NCBI RefSeq assembly: GCF_051401765.1 | Contig: NW_027480438.1 | Span: 4,340,001 to 4,404,000, forward strand | Direction: 5' to 3' | Source: Calliopsis andreniformis | Taxonomy: Eukaryota > Arthropoda > Insecta > Hymenoptera > Andrenidae | DNA length: 64,000 bases | In this document: positions 50,618 through 63,346 of the stretch, piece by piece | Layout of the letters: the number at the start of each line of letters is the position of its first letter | Numbering within the stretch: the stretch's first letter is position 1 | Notes under the pieces: generated by a model | Databases searched by the model: none | What the model was told of the DNA's origin: nothing | What the model saw: only the letters and a program-made list of their open reading frames with translations | Made by a program: the position numbers and the translations under genes

Positions 50618-52958
50618 AATCTTCAACCCTCAACACTCAGTCCTCAATGTTCAAACCTCAATCCTCAATTCTCAATCTTCAATCCTCAATACTCAATCTT
50701 CAATCCTCAATCCTCAATACTCAATCCTCAATACTCAATCCTCAAACCGCAATCATCAATCCTCAATCTTCAATACTCAATCCTCAATCCTCAATCCTCA
50801 ATACTCAATCCTCAATCCTCAATCATCAATCCTCAATCTTTAATCCTCAATACTCAATCTTTAATCCTCAGTCCTCAATCCTCAATCTTCAATCTTTAAT
50901 CCTCAACCCGCAATCCTCAATCCTCAATCCTCAATCCTCAGTCCTCAATCCGCAATCTTCAATCCTCAATACTCAATCTTCAATCCTCAATCCTCAATCC
51001 TTAACCCTCAGTCCTCATTCTTCAATTCTCAATAACCAATCCTCAATCTTCAATCCTCATTCCTCAATCCTCAATTCTCAATCCTCAATCCTCAATCCAC
51101 AGACCTCAAACATCAATACTCAACCCTCAGTCCTCGTCCTCAATCCGCAACTCTCAAGCCTCAATCCTCAATCTTCAATCATCAATATTCAATCTTCAAT
51201 ACTCAATTATCAATCCTCAATCATCAATCCTCAATCCCCAATGTTCAATTCTCGATACCCAAACCTCAATCTTCAATCCTCAATCCTCAATCCTCAATGC
51301 TCAATCCTCAATCTTCAATCATGAATATTCAATCTTCAATACTCAATCCTCAATCCTCAATCCTCAATCCTCAATCCCCAATGTTCAATCCGCAATACCC
51401 AATCCTGAATCTTCAATCCTCAATCCTCAATCCTCAATCCCCAATCCTCAATCCTCAATCCTCAGTCCTCAAACCTCAATCCTGAATCCTCAATCCTGAA
51501 TCCTCAATCTTCAGACCTCAGTCCTCAACAATCAGTTGTCAATTCTCAATCCTCCATAGAATATCATCAATTCACAGTTTTCAATACTCAATACTGAATC
51601 TGTAATCTTTAAATCTCTATCCACAAACATCAATTCTCATCACTCAATCCTCAACACTCGGTCCCCAATCCTCAATCATCAATCCTCAATACTCAATCCT
51701 CAATCCTCAATCCTCAATCTTCAATCCTCAATACTCAATCATCAATCCTCAAACCTCAATCCTCAATCCTCAATCCTCAACCCTCAATCGTGAGTCTTCA
51801 AACCTCAATACTCAATCTTCAATCCTCAATCCTCAATCCTCAATCCTCAATCCTCAATCCTCATCCTTCAATCCTCAATACGCAATCCTCAATCTTTAAT
51901 CCTCAATCCTCAATCCTCAATTCTCAATCCTCAATCCTCAGTCCTCAGTCCTTAAACCTCAATCCTCAACCCTCAGCCCTCATCATCAATCCTCAATCCT
52001 CAATCCTCAATCCTCAATCCTCAATCTTCAACCCTCAACACTCAGTCCTCAATGTTCAAACCTCAATCCTCAATTCTCAATCTTCAATCCTCAATACTCA
52101 ATCTTCAATCCTCAATCCTCAATACTCAATCCTCAATACTCAATCCTCAAACCGCAATCATCAATCCTCAATCTTCAATACTCAATCCTCAATCCTCAAT
52201 CCTCAATACTCAATCCTCAATCCTCAATCATCAATCCTCAATCTTTAATCCTCAATACTCAATCTTTAATCCTCAGTCCTCAATCCTCAATCTTCAATCT
52301 TTAATCCTCAACCCGCAATCCTCAATCCTCAATCCTCAATCCTCAGTCCTCAATCCGAAATCTTCAATCCTCAATACTCAATCTTCAATCCTCAATCCTC
52401 AATCCTCAACCCTCAGTCCTCATTCTTCAATTCTCAATAACCAATCCTCAATCTTCAATCCTCATTCCTCAATCCTCAATTCTCAATCCTCAATCCTCAA
52501 TCCACAGACCTCAAACATCAATACTCAACCCTCAGTCCTCGTCCTCAATCCGCAACTCTCAAGCCTCAATCCTCAATCTTCAATCATCAATATTCAATCT
52601 TCAATACTCAATTATCAATCCTCAATCATCAATCCTCAATCCCCAATGTTCAATTCTCGATACCCAAACCTCAATCTTCAATCCTCAATCCTCAATCCTC
52701 AATGCTCAATCCTCAATCTTCAATCATGAATATTCAATCTTCAATACTCAATCCTCAATCCTCAATCCTCAATCCTCAATCCCCAATGTTCAATCCGCAA
52801 TACCCAATCCTGAATCTTCAATCCTCAATCCTCAATCCTCAATCCCCAATCCTCAATCCTCAATCCTCAGTCCTCAAACCTCAATCCTGAATCCTCAATC
52901 CTGAATCCTCAATCTTCAGACCTCAGTCCTCAACAATCAGTTGTCAATTCTCAATCCT
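50618..52958 (+). repeat. 1405-bp tandem duplication (second copy partial)
   Basis: Bases 50618-51553 match 52023-52958 at offset 1405, and both match about 20440-21300. The match stops just before the anchor: copy 1 continues into a C' module (CCTCCAT before the anchor at 51558), copy 2 into a C module (anchor 52963). C'-to-next spacing at 19973-21378 is also 1405, so the unit equals one inter-landmark interval. Confidence 0.88.
51460..51676 (+). repeat. Landmark module, subtype C'
   Basis: Anchor at 51558, preceded by TCTCAAT-CCTCCAT; ACTCGGT at the end as at 19973. Confidence 0.92.
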
Positions 52959-53081
52959 CAATAGAATATCATCAATTCACAGTTTTCAATACACAATACT
53001 CAATCTGCAATCTTTAAATCTCTATCCACAAACACCAATTCTTATCACTCAACCCTCAACTCTCAGTCCCCAAACCTCAAT
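52865..53081 (+). repeat. Landmark module, type C
   Basis: Anchor at 52963; sits exactly 1405 bp after the C' module in the duplicated frame. Confidence 0.92.
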
Positions 53082-54010
53082 CTTCAATCCTCAACCCTCA
53101 ATCCTCAATCCTCAATCATCACTCCTCAATCTTCAATACTCAATCCTCAATCCTCAATCCTCAACCCTCAATCCTCAATCCTCTATCTTAAATCCTCAAA
53201 CCTCAATCCTCAATCCACAATCCTCAATTCTCAATCTTCAATCCTCAATACTCAATCTTAAATCCTCAATCCTCAATCCTCAATCCTCAATCCTCAATCC
53301 TCAATCCTCAATCCTCAATCCTCATCCTTCAATCCTCAATACCCAATCCTCAATCTTCAATCCTCAATCCTCAATCCTCAATTCTCAATCCTCAACCCTC
53401 AGCCCTCAGTCCTTAAACCTCAATCCTCAACCCTCAGCCCTCATCCTCAATCCTCAATCCTCAATCCTCAATCCTTAATCTTCACTCCTCAATCCTCAGT
53501 CCTCAATCCTCAATCCTCAAACCTCAGTCCTCAATACTAAATATTCAATCCTCAATACTCAGTCTTCAATCCTCAATCCTCAATCCTCAATCCTCACTCC
53601 TCATTCTTCAATCCTCAATACCCAATCCTCAATCTTCAATCCTCAAACCTCAATCCTCAATTCTCAATCCTCAATCCTGAATCCTCAATCCTCAATCCTC
53701 AATACTCAATCCTCAATCCTCAATCCTCAATCTTCAATCCTCAATACTCAATCTTCAGTCCGCAATTCTCAATACTAAATACTCAATAATCAGACCTCAA
53801 CCATCAATACTGAACCCTCAGTCCTTGTCCTCAATCCACAACCCTCAATCCTCAATCCTCAATCTTCAATCATCAATATTCAATATTCAGTCCTCAATCC
53901 TCAATCCTCAATCCTCAATCCTCAATCCTCAATGTTCAATCCGCAATACCCAATCATGAATCTTCAATCCTCAATCCTCAATCCTCAATCCCCAATCCTC
54001 AATCCTCAAT

Positions 54011-54227
54011 CCTCAGTTCTCAAACCTCAATCCTGAATCCTCAATCCTGAATCCTCAATCTTCAGACCTCAGTCCTCAACAATCAGTTGTCAATTCTCAA
54101 TCCTCAATAGAATATCATCAATTCACAGTTTTCAATACACAATACTCAATCTGCAATCTTTAAATCTCTATCCACAAACACCAATTCTTATCACTCAACC
54201 CACAACTCTCAGTCCCCAAACCTCAAT
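54011..54227 (+). repeat. Landmark module, type C
   Basis: Anchor at 54109, 1146 bp after C; CCACAAC in place of CCTCAAC near the end. Confidence 0.92.
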
Positions 54228-54290
54228 CTTCAATCCTCAACCCTCAATCCTCAATCCTCAGTCATCAATCCTCAATCTTCAATACTCACT

Positions 54291-54507
54291 CCTCAATCCT
54301 CAAACCACAATCCTGAATCCTCAATCCTGAATCCTCAATCTTCAGCCCTCAGTCCTCAACAATCACTTGTCAATCCTCAATCCTCACTAGAATATCCTCA
54401 GTTCAGAGCTTTCCATACGCAATACTCAATCTGCGATCTCCAAATCTCTATCCACAAACATCAATTCTCATCACTCAACCCTCAACACTCAGTCCCCAAT
54501 CCTCAAT
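54291..54507 (+). repeat. Landmark module, type A
   Basis: Anchor at 54389, only 280 bp after C, the closest C-A spacing here (650 elsewhere), so about 370 bp are missing. First heptamer is CCTCAAT instead of CCTCAGT, marking the joint. Confidence 0.9.
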
Positions 54508-54598
54508 CTGCAATCCTCAATCCTCAACACTCAATCCTCAATCCTCAACCTTCAATCCTCAATACTCAATCTTCAATCCTCAATCCTCAACACTCAAT

Positions 54599-54815
54599 CC
54601 TCAGTCCTCAAACCTCAATTCTGAATCCTCGATCCTGAATCCTCAATCTCCAGCCCTCAGTCCTGAACAATCAGGTGACAATCCTCAATCCTTAATAGAA
54701 TATCCTCAATTCACAGTTTTCAATACTCAATACTCAATCTGCAATCTTCAAATCTCTATCCACAAACATCAATTCTCATCACTCAACACTCAACACTCAG
54801 TCCTCAACGTTCAAT
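54599..54815 (+). repeat. Landmark module, type B
   Basis: Anchor at 54697; last heptamer changed from GTTCAAT context to CCTCAACGTTC. Confidence 0.92.
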
Positions 54816-55479
54816 CCTCAATCCTCAATCCTTAATTCTCAATCTTCAATCCTCAATACTCAATCTTAAATCCTCAATCCTCAATCCTCAATACCTAACC
54901 CTCAATCTTCAATCCTCAATCCTCAATCCTCAATTCTCAATCCTCAATCCTCAACCCTCAATCCTCAATCCTCAATCCTCAATCCTCAATCCTCAATCCT
55001 CAACCCTCAATCGTCAGTCTTCAAAACTCAATATTCAATCTTCAATCCTCAATCCTCAATCCTCAATCCTCAATCCTCATCCTTCATTCCTCAATACCCA
55101 ATCCTCAATCTTCAATCCTCAATCCTCAATCCTCAATTCTCAATCCTCAATCCTCAGTCCTCAGTCCTTAAACCTCAATCCTCAGCCCTCAGCCCTCATC
55201 CTCAATCCTCAATCCTCAATCCTCAATCCTCAACCTTCAATCCTCAATCCTCAATCCTCAATCATCAATCCTCAATCTTCAATACTCAATCCTCAATCCT
55301 CAATCCTCAATCCTCAATCCTTAATCTTCAATCCTCAATACTCAATCTATAATCCTCAATCCTCAACCCTCAATCTTCAATCCTCAATCCCCAATACTCA
55401 ATCTTCAATCCTCAATCCTCAATCCTCAATCATCAATCCTCAATCTTCAATACTCAATCCTCAATCCTCAATCCTCAAT

Positions 55480-55696
55480 CCTCAGTCCTCAAACCTCAAT
55501 TCTGAATCCTCAATCCTGAATCCTCAATCTTCAGCCCTCAGTCCTCAACAATCAGGTGACAATCCTCAATCCTCAATAGAATATCCTCTATTCACAGTTT
55601 TCAATACTCAATACTCAATCTGCAATCTTCAAATCACTATCCAGAAACATCAATTCTCATCACTCAACCCTCAACACTCAGTCCTCAATGTTCAAT
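55480..55696 (+). repeat. Landmark module, type B
   Basis: Anchor at 55578, 881 bp after B (657 elsewhere, 224 bp = 32 heptamers more). CCTCTAT and CCAGAAA variants. Confidence 0.92.
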
Positions 55697-56206
55697 CCTC
55701 AATCCTCAATCCTCAATCTTCAATCCTCAATACTCAATCTATAATCCTCAATCCTCAACCCTCAATCTTCAATCCTCAATCCCCAATACTCAATCTTCAA
55801 TCCTCAATCCTCAATCCTCAATCATCAATCCTCAATCTTCAATACTCAATCCTCAATCCTCAATCCTCAATCCTCAATCCTTAATCCTCAATCATCAATC
55901 CTCAATCTTCAATCCTCAACGCTCAATCTTTAATCCTCAATCTTCAGTCCTCAATCCTCAATCCTCAACCCTCAATCCTCAATCCTCACACCTCAAACAT
56001 CAATACTCAACCCTCAGTCCTCGTCCTCAATCCACAACGCTCAATCCTCAATCCCCAATCTTCAATCATCAACATTCAATCTTCAGTCCTCAATCCTCAA
56101 TCCTCAATCCTCAATCCTCATTTCTCAATGTTCAATCAGCAATACCCAATCCTCAATCTTCAATCCTCAATCCTCAATCCTCAATCCTCACTCCTCAATC
56201 CTCAAT

Positions 56207-56423
56207 CCTCAGTCCTCAAACCTCAATCCTGAATCCTCAATCCTGAATCCTCAATCTTCAGACCTCAGTCCTCAACAATCAGTTGTCAATCCTCAATCCT
56301 CCATAGAATATCATCAATTCACAGTTTTCAATACTCAATACTGAATCTGTAATCTTTAAATCTCTATCCACAAACATCAATTCTCATCACTCAATCCTCA
56401 ACACTCGGTCCCCAATCCTCAAT
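56207..56423 (+). repeat. Landmark module, subtype C'
   Basis: Anchor at 56305; partner of 19973. Confidence 0.92.
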
Positions 56424-57611
56424 CATCAATCCTCAATACTCAATCCTCAATCCTCAATCCTCAATCTTCAATCCTCAATACTCAATCGTCAGTCCTCAAA
56501 CCTCAATCCTCAATCCTCAATCCTCAACCCTCAATCGTGAGTCTTCAAACCTCAATACTCAATCTTCAATCCTCAATCCTCAATCCTCAATCCTCAATCC
56601 TCAATCCTCATCCTTCAATCCTCAATACGCAATCCTCAATCTTTAATCATCAATCCTCAATCCTCAATTCTCAATCCTCAATCCTCAGTCCTCAGTCCTT
56701 AAACCTCAATCCTCAACCCTCAGCCCTCATCATCAATCCTCAATCCTCAATCCTCAATCCTCAATCCTCAATCTTCAACCCTCAACACTCAGTCCTCAAT
56801 GTTCAAACCTCAATCCTCAATTCTCAATCTTCAATCCTCAATACTCAATCTTCAATCCTCAATCCTCAATACTCAATCCTCAATACTCAATCCTCAAACC
56901 GCAATCATCAATCCTCAATCTTCAATGCTCAATCCTCAATCCTCAATCCTCAATACTCAATCCTCAATCCTCAATCATCAATCCTCAATCTTTAATAATC
57001 AATACTCAATCTTTAATCCTCAGTCCTCAATCCTCAATCTTCAATCTTTAATCCTCAACCCGCAATCCTCAATCCTCAATCCTCAATCCTCAGTCCTCAA
57101 TCCGCAATCTTCAATCCTCAATACTCAATCTTCAATCCTCAATCCTCAATCCTCAACCCTCAGTCCTCATTCTTCAATTCTCAATAACCAATCCTCAATC
57201 TTCAATCCTCATTCCTCAATCCCCAATTCTCAATCCTCAATCCTCAATCCACAGACCTCAAACATCAATACTCAACCCTCAGTCCTCGTCCTCAATCCGC
57301 AACTCTCAAGCCTCAATCCTCAATCTTCAATCATCAATATTCAATCTTCAATACTCAATTATCAATCCTCAATCATCAATCCTCAATCCCCAATGTTCAA
57401 TTCTCGATACCCAAACCTCAATCTTCAATCCTCAATCCTCAATCCTCAATGCTCAATCCTCAATCTTCAATCATGAATATTCAATCTTCAATACTCAATC
57501 CTCAATCCTCAATCCTCAATCCTCAATCCTCAATGTTCAATCCTCGATACCCAATCCTCAATCTTCAATCCTCAATCCTCAATCCTCAATCCTCAATCCT
57601 CAATCCTCAAT

Positions 57612-57828
57612 ACTCAGTCCTCAAACCACAATCCTGAATTCTCAATCCTGAATCCTCAATCTTCAGCCCTCAGTCCTGAACAATCAGGAGACAATCCTCA
57701 ATCCTCAATAGAATATCCTCAATTCACAGTTTTCAATACTCAATACTCAATCTGCAATCTTCAAGTATCTATCCACAAACATCAATTCTCATCTCTCAAC
57801 ACTCAACACTCAGTCCTCAATGTTCAAC
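57612..57828 (+). repeat. Landmark module, type B
   Basis: Anchor at 57710; AGACAAT, TATCTAT sub-lineage. Confidence 0.92.
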
Positions 57829-58408
57829 CCTCAACCCTCAATTCTCAATCTTCAATCCTCAATACTCAATCCTCAATCCTCATCCTTCAATCCTCAATAC
57901 CCAATCCTCAATCTTCAATCCTCAATCCTCAATCCTCAATCCTCAGTCCTCAGTCCTTAAACCTCAATCCTCAATCCTCAATTCTCAATCCTCAATCCTC
58001 AACCCTCAATCCTCAATCCTCAATCCTCAATCCTCAATCCTCAATTCTCAATCCTCAATCCTCAACCCCCAATCCTCAATCCTCAATCCTCAATCCTCAA
58101 CCCTCAATCGTCAGTATTCAAACCTCAATATTCAATCTTCAATCGTCAATCCTCAATCCTCATTCCTCAATCCTCAATCCTCAGACCTCAAACATCAATA
58201 CCCAACCCTCAGTCCTCGTCCTCAATCCGCAACACTCAATCCTCAATCCTCAATCTTCAATCATCAATATTCAATCTTCAATACTCAATCCTCAATCCTC
58301 AATCCTCAATCCTCAATCCTCAATCCTCAATGTTCAATCCTCGATACCCAATCCTCAATCTTCAATCCTCAATCCTCAATCCTCAATCCTCAATCCTCAA
58401 TCCTCAAT

Positions 58409-58625
58409 CCTCAGTCCTCAAACCACAATCCTGAATCCTCAATCCTGAATCCTCAATCTTCAGCCCTCAGTCCTCAACAATCAGATGTCAATCCTCAATC
58501 CTCACTAGAATATCCTCAGTTCAGAGCTTTCCATACGCAATACTCAGTCTGCAATCTTCGAATCTCTATCCACAAACATCAATTCTCATCACTCAACCCT
58601 CAACACTCAGTCCCCAATCCTCAAT
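58409..58625 (+). repeat. Landmark module, type A
   Basis: Anchor at 58507; CTTCGAA is private. Confidence 0.92.
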
Positions 58626-58716
58626 CTTCAATCCTCAATCCTCAACCCTCAATCCTCAATCCTCAATCTTCAATCCTCAATACTCAATCTTCAATCCTCA
58701 ATCCTCAATCCTCAAT

Positions 58717-58933
58717 CCTCAGTCCTCAAACCTCAATTCTGAATCCTCGATCCTGAATCCTCAATCTCCAGCCCTCAGTCCTGAACAATCAGGTGACAAT
58801 CCTCAATCCTCAATAGAATATCCTCAATTCACAGTTTTCAATACTCAATACTCAATCTGCAATCTTCATATCACTATCCACAAACATCAATTCTCATCAC
58901 TCAACCCTCAACACTCAGTCCTCAATGTTCAAT
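58717..58933 (+). repeat. Landmark module, type B
   Basis: Anchor at 58815; CTTCATA is private. Confidence 0.92.
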
Positions 58934-59688
58934 CCTCAATCCTCAATTCTCAATCTTCAATCCTCAATACTCAATCTATAATCCTCAATCCTCAATCCTC
59001 AATCTTCAATCCTCAATTCCCAATACTCAATCCTCAATCCTCAATCCTCAATCCTCAATCATCAATCCTCAGTCTTCAAACCTCAATACTCAATCTCCAA
59101 TCCTCAATCCTCAATCCTCAATCCTCAATTCTCAATCCTCATCCTTCAATCCTCAATTCCCAATCCTCAATCTTCAATCCTCAATCCTCAATCCTCAATT
59201 CTCAATCCTCAATCCTCAGTCCTCAGTCCTTAAACCTCAATCCTCATTCTTCAATTCTCAATAACCAATCCTCAATCTTCAATCCTCATTCCTCAATCCT
59301 CAATTCTCAATCCTCAATCCTCAATCCACAGACCTCAAACATCAATACTCAACCCTCAGTCCTCGTCCTCAATCCGCAACTCTCAAGCCTCAATCCTCAA
59401 TCTTCAATCATCAATATTCAATCTTCAATACTCAATTATCAATCCTCAATCATCAATCCTCAATCCCCAATGTTCAATTCTCGATACCCAAACCTCAATC
59501 TTCAATCCTCAATCCTCAATCCTCAATGCTCAATCCTCAATCTTCAATCATGAATATTCAATCTTCAATACTCAATCCTCAATCCTCAATCCTCAATCCT
59601 CAATCCTCAATGTTCAATCCTCGATACCCAATCCTCAATCTTCAATCCTCAATCCTCAATCCTCAATCCTCAATCCTCAATCCTCAAT

Positions 59689-59905
59689 ACTCAGTCCTCA
59701 AACCACAATCCTGAATTCTCAATCCTGAATCCTCAATCTTCAGCCCTCAGTCCTGAACAATCAGGAGACAATCCTCAATCCTCAATAGAATATCCTCAAT
59801 TCACAGTTTTCAATACTCAATACTAAATCTGCAATCTTCAAGTATCTATCCACAAACATCAATTCTCATCTCTCAACACTCAACACTCAGTCCTCAATGT
59901 TCAAC
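59689..59905 (+). repeat. Landmark module, type B
   Basis: Anchor at 59787; copy of 57710 with ACTAAAT private. Confidence 0.92.
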
Positions 59906-60485
59906 CCTCAACCCTCAATTCTCAATCTTCAATCCTCAATACTCAATCCTCAATCCTCATCCTTCAATCCTCAATACCCAATCCTCAATCTTCAATCCTC
60001 AATCCTCAATCCTCAATCCTCAGTCCTCAGTCCTTAAACCTCAATCCTCAATCCTCAATTCTCAATCCTCAATCCTCAACCCTCAATCCTCAATCCTCAA
60101 TCCTCAATCCTCAATCCTCAATTCTCAATCCTCAATCCTCAACCCCCAATCCTCAATCCTCAATCCTCAATCCTCAACCCTCAATCGTCAGTCTTCAAAC
60201 CTCAATATTCAATCTTCAATCGTCAATCCTCAATCCTCATTCCTCAATCCTCAATCCTCAGACCTCAAACATCAATACCCAACCCTCAGTCCTCGTCCTC
60301 AATCCGCAACACTCAATCCTCAATCCTCAATCTTCAATCATCAATATTCAATCTTCAATACTCAATCCTCAATCCTCAATCCTCAATCCTCAATCCTCAA
60401 TCCTCAATGTTCAATCCTCGATACCCAATCCTCAATCTTCAATCCTCAATCCTCAATCCTCAATCCTCAATCCTCAATCCTCAAT

Positions 60486-60702
60486 CCTCAGTCCTCAAAC
60501 CACAATCCTGAATCCTCAATCCTGAATCCTCAATCTTCAGCCCTCAGTCCTCAACAATCAGATGTCAATCCTCAATCCTCACTAGAATATCCTCAGTTCA
60601 GAGCTTTCCATACGCAATACTCAGTCTGCAATCTTCAAATCTCTATCCACAAACATCAATTCTCATCACTCAACCCTCAACACTCAGTCCCCAATCCTCA
60701 AT
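60486..60702 (+). repeat. Landmark module, type A
   Basis: Anchor at 60584; copy of 58507 with normal CTTCAAA. Confidence 0.92.
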
Positions 60703-60793
60703 CTTCAATCCTCAATCCTCAACCCTCAATCCTCAATCCTCAATCTTCAATCCTCAATACTCAATCTTCAATCCTCAATCCTCAATCCTCAAT

Positions 60794-61010
60794 CCTCAGT
60801 CCTCAAACCTCAATTCTGAATCCTCGATCCTGAATCCTCAATCTCCAGCCCTCAGTCCTGAACAATCAGGTGACAATCCTCAATCCTCAATAGAATATCC
60901 TCAATTCACAGTTTTCAATACTCAATACTCAACCTGCAATCTTCAAATCACTATCCACAAACATCAATTCTCATCACTCAACCCTCAACACTCAGTCCTC
61001 AATGTTCAAT
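60794..61010 (+). repeat. Landmark module, type B
   Basis: Anchor at 60892; ACTCAAC-CTGCAAT shared with 63228. Confidence 0.92.
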
Positions 61011-61863
61011 CCTCAATCCTCAATTCTCAATCTTCAATCCTCAATACTCAATCTATAATCCTCAATCCTCAATCCTCAATCTTCAATCCTCAATTCCCAA
61101 TACTCAATCCTCAATCCTCAATCCTCAATCCTCAATCATCAATCCTCAGTCTTCAAACCTCAATACTCAATCTCCAATCCTCAATCCTCAATCCTCAATC
61201 CTCAATTCTCAATCCTCATCCTTCAATCCTCAATTCCCAATCCTCAATCTTCAATCCTCAATCCTCAATCCTCAATTCTCAATCCTCAATCCTCAGTCCT
61301 CAGTCCTTAAACCTCAATCCTCAACCCTCAGCCCTCATCCTCAATCCTCAATCCTCAATCCTCAATCCTCAATCCTCAATCTTCAACCCTCAACACTCAG
61401 TCCTCAATGTTCAAACCTCAATCCTCAATTCTCAATCTGCAATCCTCAATACTCAATCTTCAATCCTCAATCCTCAATACTCAATCCTCAATCCTCAATC
61501 CTCAATCCTCAATCATCAACCCTCACTCTTCAATACTCAATCCTCAATCCTCAATCCTCAATACTCAATCCTCAATCCTCAATCATCAATCCTCAATCTT
61601 CAATCCTCAATACTCAATCTTTAATCCTCAGTCCTCAATCCTCAATCTTCAATCTTCAATCCTCAACCCGCAATCCTCAATCCTCAATCCTCAATCCTCA
61701 GTACTCATTCCGCAATATTCAATCCTCAATACTCAATCTTCAATCCTCAATCCTCAATCCTCAACCCTCAGTCCGCATTCTTCAATCCTCAATAACCAAT
61801 TCTCAATCTTCAATCCTCATTGCTCAATCCTCAATTCTCAATCCTCAATCCTCAATCCTCAAT

Positions 61864-62080
61864 CCTCAGAACTCAAACCACAATCCTGAATCCTCAATCC
61901 TGAATCCTCAATCTTCAGCCCTCAGTCCTCAACAATCAGTTGTCAATCCTCAATCCTCACTAGAATATCCTCAGTTCAGAGCTTTCCATACGCAGTACTC
62001 AATCTGCAATCTTCAAATCCCTATCCACAAACATCAATTCTCATCACTCAACCCTCAACACTCAGTCCCCAATCCTCAAT
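61864..62080 (+). repeat. Landmark module, type A
   Basis: Anchor at 61962; first heptamers CCTCAGA-ACTCAAA; AATCAGT upstream. Confidence 0.92.
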
Positions 62081-62129
62081 CTTCAATCCTCAATACTCAA
62101 TCTTCAATCCTAAATCCTCAACCCTCAAT

Positions 62130-62346
62130 CCTCAGTCCTCAAACCTCAATTCTGAATCCTCGATCCTGAATCCTCAATCTCCAGCCCTCAGTCCTGAACA
62201 ATCAGGAGACAATTCTCAATCCTCAATAGAATATCCTCAATTCACAGTTTTCAATACTCAATACTCAATCTGCAATCTTCAAATCTCTATCCACAAACAT
62301 CAATTCTCGTCACTCAACACTCAGCACTCAGTCCTCAATGTTCAAT
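62130..62346 (+). repeat. Landmark module, type B
   Basis: Anchor at 62228, 266 bp after A; TCTCGTC and ACTCAGC as at 22441. Confidence 0.92.
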
Positions 62347-62821
62347 CCTGAATCCTCAATCCTCAATCTTCAATCCTCAATACTTAATCTTAAATCCTCA
62401 ATCCACAACCTTCAATACCCAATCCTCAATCTTCAATCCTCAATCCTCAATCCTCAATCCTCAATCCTCAATCCTCAACCCTCAATCCTCAATCCTCAAT
62501 CCTCAATCCTCAACCCTCAATCGTCAGTCTTCAAACCTCAATATTCAATCTTCAATCGTCAATCCTCAATCCTCATTCCTCAATCCTCAATCCTCAGACC
62601 TCAAACATCAATACCCAACCCTCAGTCCTCGTCCTCAATCCGCAACACTCAATCCTCAATCCTCAATCTTCAATCATCAATATTCAATCTTCAATACTCA
62701 ATCCTCAATCCTCAATCCTCAATCCTCAATCCTCAATCCTCAATGTTCAATCCTCGATACCCAATCCTCAATCTTCAATCCTCAATCCTCAATCCTCAAT
62801 CCTCAATCCTCAATCCTCAAT

Positions 62822-63038
62822 CCTCAGTCCTCAAACCACAATCCTGAATCCTCAATCCTGAATTCTCAATCTTCAGCCCTCAGTCCTCAACAATCAGATG
62901 TCAATCCTCAATCCTCACTAGAATATCCTCAGTTCAGAGCTTTCCATACGCAATACTCAGTCTGCAATCTTCAAATCTCTATCCACAAACATCAATTCTC
63001 ATCACTCAACCCTCAACACTCAGTCCCCAATCCTCAAT
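62822..63038 (+). repeat. Landmark module, type A
   Basis: Anchor at 62920; CCTGAAT-TCTCAAT upstream is private. Confidence 0.92.
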
Positions 63039-63129
63039 CTTCAATCCTCAATCCTCAACCCTCAATCCTCAATCCTCAATCTTCAATCCTCAATACTCAA
63101 TCTTCAATCCTCAATCCTCAATCCTCAAT

Positions 63130-63346
63130 CCTCAGTCCTCAAACCTCAATTCTGAATCCTCGATCCTGAATCCTCAATCTCCAGCCCTCAGTCCTGAACA
63201 ATCAGGTGACAATCCTCAATCCTCAATAGAATATCCTCAATTCACAGTTTTCAATACTCAATACTCAACCTGCAATCTTCAAATCACTATCCACAAACAT
63301 CAATTCTCATCACTCAACCCTCAACACTCAGTCCTCAATGTTCAAT
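63130..63346 (+). repeat. Landmark module, type B
   Basis: Anchor at 63228; copy of 60892. Last landmark before the window end. Confidence 0.92.

Larger units (their letters stand above)
55422..58538 (+). repeat. 3.1-kb duplicated block, copy 2 (partner 19090-22206)
   Basis: Same order B-C'-B-A with spacings 727, 1405 and 797 as the partner. Private substitutions include CATCAAT after CTTTAAT near 56645, GCTCAAT near 56926 and AATCAAT near 56996. Confidence 0.9.
57164..61317 (+). repeat. 2077-bp tandem duplication (two copies)
   Basis: Copy 1 is 57164-59240 and copy 2 59241-61317. Anchors 57710, 58507 and 58815 pair with 59787, 60584 and 60892 at offset 2077. The joint near 59241 fuses a CCTTAAA segment directly to the TCATTCTTCAATTC segment. 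Differences are single bases, such as ACTAAAT near 59821 and CTTCGAA near 58556. Confidence 0.92.
61864..62555 (+). repeat. A-B segment shared with 22077-22768
   Basis: A 61962 and B 62228 are 266 bp apart, as at 22175 and 22441 (offset 39787); the other close A-B pairs have 308 bp or more. Both copies have GTTCAATCCTGAAT after the B module and CTCGTCACTC within it. Homology ends near 62555. Confidence 0.85.
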
